From assembly GCF_014898055.3 (NCBI RefSeq), contig NW_023601322.1, positions 70,026,740 to 70,090,739 on the forward strand: a DNA stretch of 64,000 nucleotides, given 5' to 3'. Origin of the DNA: Talpa occidentalis. Its lineage: Eukaryota; Chordata; Mammalia; Eulipotyphla; Talpidae. The notes below the pieces were generated by a model. That model was not told the origin of the DNA and made no database searches. It saw only the letters and a list, made by a program, of their open reading frames with translations. The position numbers were made by a program, and so were the translations under genes. Below, in pieces: positions 54,801 through 60,800 of this stretch (its first letter is position 1; each line of letters begins with the position of its first letter).

Positions 54801-57800
54801 GCTCATGGATTAGAAAAAGCCGTATGAATTCCATTTAAGAAGGATTTGAGTTTGGAATGCTTCTTTTAGGGAGCTTGTCTCTGCCAGTCCTGACCAAGTG
54901 AACGTGGAGCAAATGTCTGGAAGTCAGGAGACCTGAGTTTTAGTGCTGGGTCTGCTTAGACTTTCCATGTGATCTTGGGCAAACCCTTCCTTCTCTGGCC
55001 TCTGATTCCTCAGATGTGAAAATTGGGTGCTGGGAACCAGTTCAGTTCATAAATCCAGAGGTTCTTCTCCTTTTATAAAGCTCTTTGGTTTATAAAGTCT
55101 GATAGAATCTTCATTTTACTTCCTGGAAATCCTCTGTCTGAGTGGAGGTGGGAGAACATCTTCAGGGCCTGAGGATGTAGGGACAGCTCAGCCTGGGTCG
55201 GGTAGCAGACACTGAGCTGTGTTGCTTCTTCTAGAAACATCTCAAGCAGGAAGTGTGGAGGAGCAGCCTCATGTGGAGCCACAGGACAGACCTGCCTTAG
55301 AAAGTTCAAGCTGATTTTGTGTTTGGAGTTGCCATTGGTGGCCACACTACTTTCTCTCTACCATGCTGCCCAGGGGTTATTACTGATCAGAGATCACTGG
55401 CCCGCTCCTGCCTCACTCCTGGACTGGAAGCATGGACAGTAACAACTCCACTGCCTTTGTCCTTGGGAGACCCTGTGACTTCGGTTTAGGTAGTAGTCTC
55501 TCTCTCAGAGGTAGGGTCTTTCATGACGTTATTGTCAGGTTGGGTCTCTGGCTCAGAGGTCAGCCTTCCTTTACAGCTTTACTTCCCTAAGATTTGGGGA
55601 CACCTCACCTCGAGTTGGGAGCTCACATTGTTGTGGTGGTGTTTTCCTATGTCTAAAGACCTGGATACCCAGGCCTCTGGCTTCTTGAAGTATCATTGAG
55701 GTTTCAGGAGCCCCTCTGGCGCTAGGCCCAGGAAACTATGGACAAGTTGTAATAGGTTAGTGGTACCCTGAGTACCGGGCAGCTACTTGCTTCTTTAGAG
55801 GGTGTAGACAACACCAGGGGATAGCTGTCGTGGTAAGAGGCCTTCTCTGGGTCTCAGGATGGGCTGGTAACTGCTGTACAGGGAAACACCTTTGTTTTTT
55901 GTTTTTTTGTTTTTAATTTTTTTTTAAGATTTATTTATGCATACAAGAACTGGGGTACGAGAACTGTGGGGGAGCGGTGAGAGGATTCACCAGAGACAGA
56001 GTGGGGAACAGAACAGGCAGACTGACTGAAATACTGCTGAGGGAAGCAGCACGCAAGACAGGAGAGGTCTGCTGCGCCATGTGGGTTGCTTCCTGGCCAG
56101 TCAGGGATCGAACTTGTGCTGCAGAGGCTGCAATAACTTCATAGGTTGCATCTTTTTTTTTTTTTAAATTTTTTTTTACATCATTCATTGCTCATTTTTA
56201 AATAATATTTGCTTCCCTCCACCCCCTCAGGTGTAGTCCCCATAGAGTTTTCTTCCCCAATGCACCCCTGTACCATCACCTCAGTCCCCTGTGCGCCTCC
56301 CTCCCTCCCTCTGATCCCTCTCCCTCCTCCTCCCCTGCAGGATGTCTCCGATTTATAATTGTGTTTTTGCTTTGTTGTGTTTTGTATTGTTATTATTTTT
56401 TTACACTGATGTCTTATTTGATTCCCTATATTCCTGCTATAAGTGAAACCATCTGATATTTTTCTTTTTCCTTCTGGCTTATTTCACTGAGCATAATTCC
56501 TTCTAGTTCCATGCACGTTGTGTCTTAACCCCTTGCGCGGCTAGGGAGACCCAGGGGGGAGGCACCTTTGGACACAACTGAATTTTATTAAAACCCAGGC
56601 TTTTGATTGTTATTATTGATACACCACCACCACCTGCTGTTCATTTGTGGCAACTGCAAGGAACTACTGGCACCTCAGCATGACTTTAAATATTTTGTCA
56701 TTCAAATGACTTTTCTTTTCTTTTTTTTTTTTTAAGAAAAAGATTTATTTATTTATGCATACAAGAACTGGGGTACAGGCCAGAGGTGCGGGGTGGGGGA
56801 TGAGAGGATTCACCAGAGACAGAGTAGGGAACAGGCAGAGTGACGAAATACACTGCTGAAGGGAGCTCGGGCGAGGCAGGAGAGGTCCGCTGTGCCATGT
56901 GGGTAGGTCCCTGGCCGGCTGGGGATTGAACTCGTGTTGCAGAGTCTGCAGATAGCTTTACAGTGCTGTGCTTAACCTCTTGTGCCACCAGGGAGGCCCC
57001 AAATGACTTTTCTTAAGAATCTACTACTGTCAAACACAGGGAAATAGAGGTGGGTAAGGCAAACATGGTCCTGGTCATAGGAAGCTGATATTCTTGAAAT
57101 TGAGTCCTTGTGTCTGAAACCTGACCGCCCATCCCAATCACCTGAAGTCCTTTAGTGTTCCTTGGAGGGTGGCCCCGAACCTGTCTTCAAAATGTGTCCC
57201 AGCTGAAGGAGAAGTAGCCTGTCTTCACAGTGGCATAGCCTGTGGCCCATTGGAACTGCTGATCCAGCTCCCTCACTTCACAAATGGGAAAACTGAGACC
57301 TGGAAAGGGGAAAGTTCTCTGCCTGGAAAGTTACAGACATAGGCCCAAAACCCAGGTATCCTGGCCTCCAGTCGGTTGCTCTTTTAGGAACACTGCCATT
57401 CTCCTTTCTGGCTTTTTCTTCCTTGACTTGCATTAAGGGATATTAAAAGGTTTCACTAAAACTTGAATATGATGCAGTTTGAGCTCTCTGCCCAGGCCTT
57501 CAACATGGCGACTGTGCTCCAGTGGCACAAGGTGAGCGAGAGCTGCTTTCAGCTCCCGCTGTGATCTCAGCCTACCTCCTGTGGAGCATTTCCATTTCTA
57601 ACTCTTCACTCAACTAATGTAAGGCTGAGAAACAAAAGAATCAAAACACTGTAGGCAAACCAGGCAATATACATAGGCAAAGGAGAACAAATGACTAATC
57701 TTAAGGTTTGTGTAGCATTTTTTTCAGTCTTTTTTTTTTTTCTCTTTGCATATGAACCTCTTGCCAATTTTATACCCATGTACAAATTAAATATGTCGTG

Positions 57801-60800
57801 GTGGGTGATATATATAATATATAAATATATAATATACAATGATATATAGCATTCACAGATTATATATGTGTATGTGTGTATTTTTCTGTTTCTTTACATA
57901 GAAATGGGGTCATATTATAGAAATGCTTTTTATCTCGAAACTTTCAGGTTGACAGTCTTAAGAGACATGTGAGGGCCATTGTATTTGTCCTACAGATGAG
58001 GACACTGAGGTTCAGGGAGATAAAGCACTCTCAAGTCACCCTGTTGGTGATGCCTGTCTAGGACAGGATGCCAGAATGCCCAGCTTCTGGTCACGGTAGC
58101 CAGGCCCAGGCTAGAACGCTGTGCTCTGCCTTTCAGGGGTTGGGGTTCTCAGCGGACAGCTGTATGCCACTGGTGGACATGATGGGCCCTTGGTGAGGAA
58201 GAGCGTTGAGGTTTACGATCCTGGAACAAACACTTGGAAGCAGGTGGCAGACATGAACATGTGCCGACGCAATGCAGGTAATAAGACTGCTCTCTCCTTT
58301 CCCCCTGGGGGCTGGGGGTCTTTTCTCTGTGTAAATACTAGCTGTCATTGAGAAGAGTGACTCCCAGAGTCTGAGCACGTGCCTAGGTACTGAATAGGGA
58401 GTGTCTGCTTGCTGCATAGACTCTGGGCTGGGGAGGAGGAAGGGGGAATAGGTGGGGGAAGGGGGGGATGGGGTCGGGGGGGGGTTGGAACACCAAAAGC
58501 TAGCAACAGGGTCCCCCACTCAGATGTAGAGGGCCCCTTCCCTCCCAGTGAATGATGGTGACTTTCCCTGCACACATATGGACGCAGACTCAGAAAAGCC
58601 ATCAGCGGCTCCTACCCAAAGACTCTGCCCAAAGATTCTGGCGGGTAAGGCACAGGGCTGTGAGGATGTGATCAGGCCATGACACTAGGCTCTACCTTCC
58701 AGCACCTGGCTATGAGACCCACCATTTTCTACTTGAAACCAGTTGTCTTCCTCTCAGGGATAGCCAGGCCCCTGATTGATTATCTCTTGTTGCCTTCTCT
58801 GAGTGTCCTTTCTCCCCTTCCCTTTCTGTAGGGATGATTTTACCTTAGAAATAGTTAGTTTTTGGGCCTTCCTGGTGGCATAAGGGGTTAAGATGCAGTC
58901 TATGAAGCAGTCTGCAACCTCTGCAGCATGAGTTCAATTCCTGGCCAGCCAGGGAGCTACCCAAATAGCGCAGCAGACCTCTCCTGACTCACCTGCTGCT
59001 CCCCTCAGCAGTGTATTTCATTCAGTCTGCCTGTTCTGCTCCCCACTCTCTCTCTGGTGAATCCTCTCACCCCCCACACCTCTGGCCTGCACCCCAGCTC
59101 TTGTATGCATAAATAAATCTTAAAAAAAAAAAGAAATAGTTTTTTATTTCCTGGAACCTGATGCCCCTATAAGCTATTTTCTTCCAGAACTCTGCCCTCT
59201 ATTTTGTGTCCTATGTTAGTATAGCTTGGCTTATGCCTCCTGGTTCTACGAGAGTGTTGGCTTAGTCCAGCTTCATGGCTGGTAAGACAAACGGTTATCT
59301 CCAGGCATATTTAATTCCTTAATAGTTATATTGCCTGTTTGTTAAACCCATCTGTAGCTGACTTGTTAGAAGTGTAAATAGAGGGCCATTTATCAATTGA
59401 CAGCCAGTCTATCTAGAGTCCAGGAATTCAGTTTAGATGTTAATGTGGTATATACACATTCGCATAAAGATCTTTTTTTTAATAATAAAAAGGCATCATG
59501 CCATAATGCCATTTCATAGCCAGACTTTTAAATCCACTTTACAATCTTTCACAAATATAACATTAAATGTTTTTGCCTGTTATGTTATATGGCTGTATCA
59601 CATTTTAAATAATCTGTATTGGACCTTTAGGTTATTTCCATCTTTTCTACAAGTAATGCATTGATCATTGTAAATGGGCCTTATAGCTAATCAGTGCACA
59701 GATCTAAAATATTTCTTTAGAAGAAAAAGACAGAGGGCCTCCCTGGTGGCGCAGTGGTTGAGCGCTGGGTTGCGAAGTTGCCCGCAGCCTCTGCAGCGCC
59801 ATTTCAATCCCTGGCCGCAGGGCGAGGGTCCCACATGGCGAGCAGACCTCTCCTGCCACCCGCTGCTCCCCTCAGCAGTGTACTTCTTCAGTCTGCCTGC
59901 TCTGCTCCCTGCTCTGGCTCTGGTGAATTCTCTCACCCTCCCGAGCTTCTGACTGTACCCAGTACTTGTACAAATAAATAAATAAATAAATAAATCTTTA
60001 AAAAAAAAAAAAAAGAAGAAGAAGACGAAAAAGCCAGAGTGGAATTTCTGAGCCTGAGGGGGCACATGTGCTTTAGACATCATCCAGGAAGGTGGTGCAT
60101 TTTATCTGCTCACCAATATTTGAGAGTATTTTCACCAACACTGATAGTTCATAAGTTTTTGGAACCTCGTCCATCCCTTGATCTAATTTAGAAAAAACAC
60201 ACAGTATATTAGACTATGGCCTTTTAATGTCTTGATGGAGCAGTATCACATTACATTTGCCTACTCTTGAGTCCTGGCCCATGAGACTTTACCCTAAATC
60301 AGCTCACTCTGAGAGCTGGGAGGTAGGAGTGCCTCATCCATGTCTCTGGGAACTGTGGGTTTAGACCCCAGTCATGTAAGGGACCACAAATAACCATTAG
60401 CTCCACAGTATGGATATAAGAGGCTTCTCAAGGAAAGCCTTACATGCAAAGTAGTAGCAGCCCCTGAATTGCCTTATTGGTAGTCAGACCGGGCATGGAG
60501 GTCTGGGTGGACATTGCTCCCCTACAAAGGGGGCCCTACCCAAGGTGCTCTGACATTTATAAGTTTGGGGGCAGGGAACATCCATGTGCCCAAATAGTAG
60601 TGCGTGCAGAGTGGCCAGAGAAGTGACCTAGAATAGGGTTTCCTGGGATCCCAGTGGCTGTTATCAGTAAGTTCTTCTGTTGAGTAAAAAACCTGTGGAG
60701 CCAGTTCTTGGTTTTGCAACCAGAGAGGGGAGGAAGAGAACCCCAAGCACTCTCCATATTTCTCTCATGGATTCAATCCTTGGTGCTCCTGCTATAATAT

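Larger units (their letters stand above)
53744..58136 (+). other. KLHL3 intron, 4.4 kb
   Basis: Contains MIR pieces (about 54010-54200, 57250-57380, 57940-58060), an antisense SINE split by an L1 (55895-56556), another antisense SINE (56718-57000) and an AT-rich repeat (57805). 54200-55870 shows nothing I recognise. Confidence 0.8.

Noticed and set aside
59691..60083. Open frames across SINE copies (also at 56749, 52366, 24676, 30107)
   Set aside because: They are translations of the SINE itself, which is non-coding, and recur in every copy.
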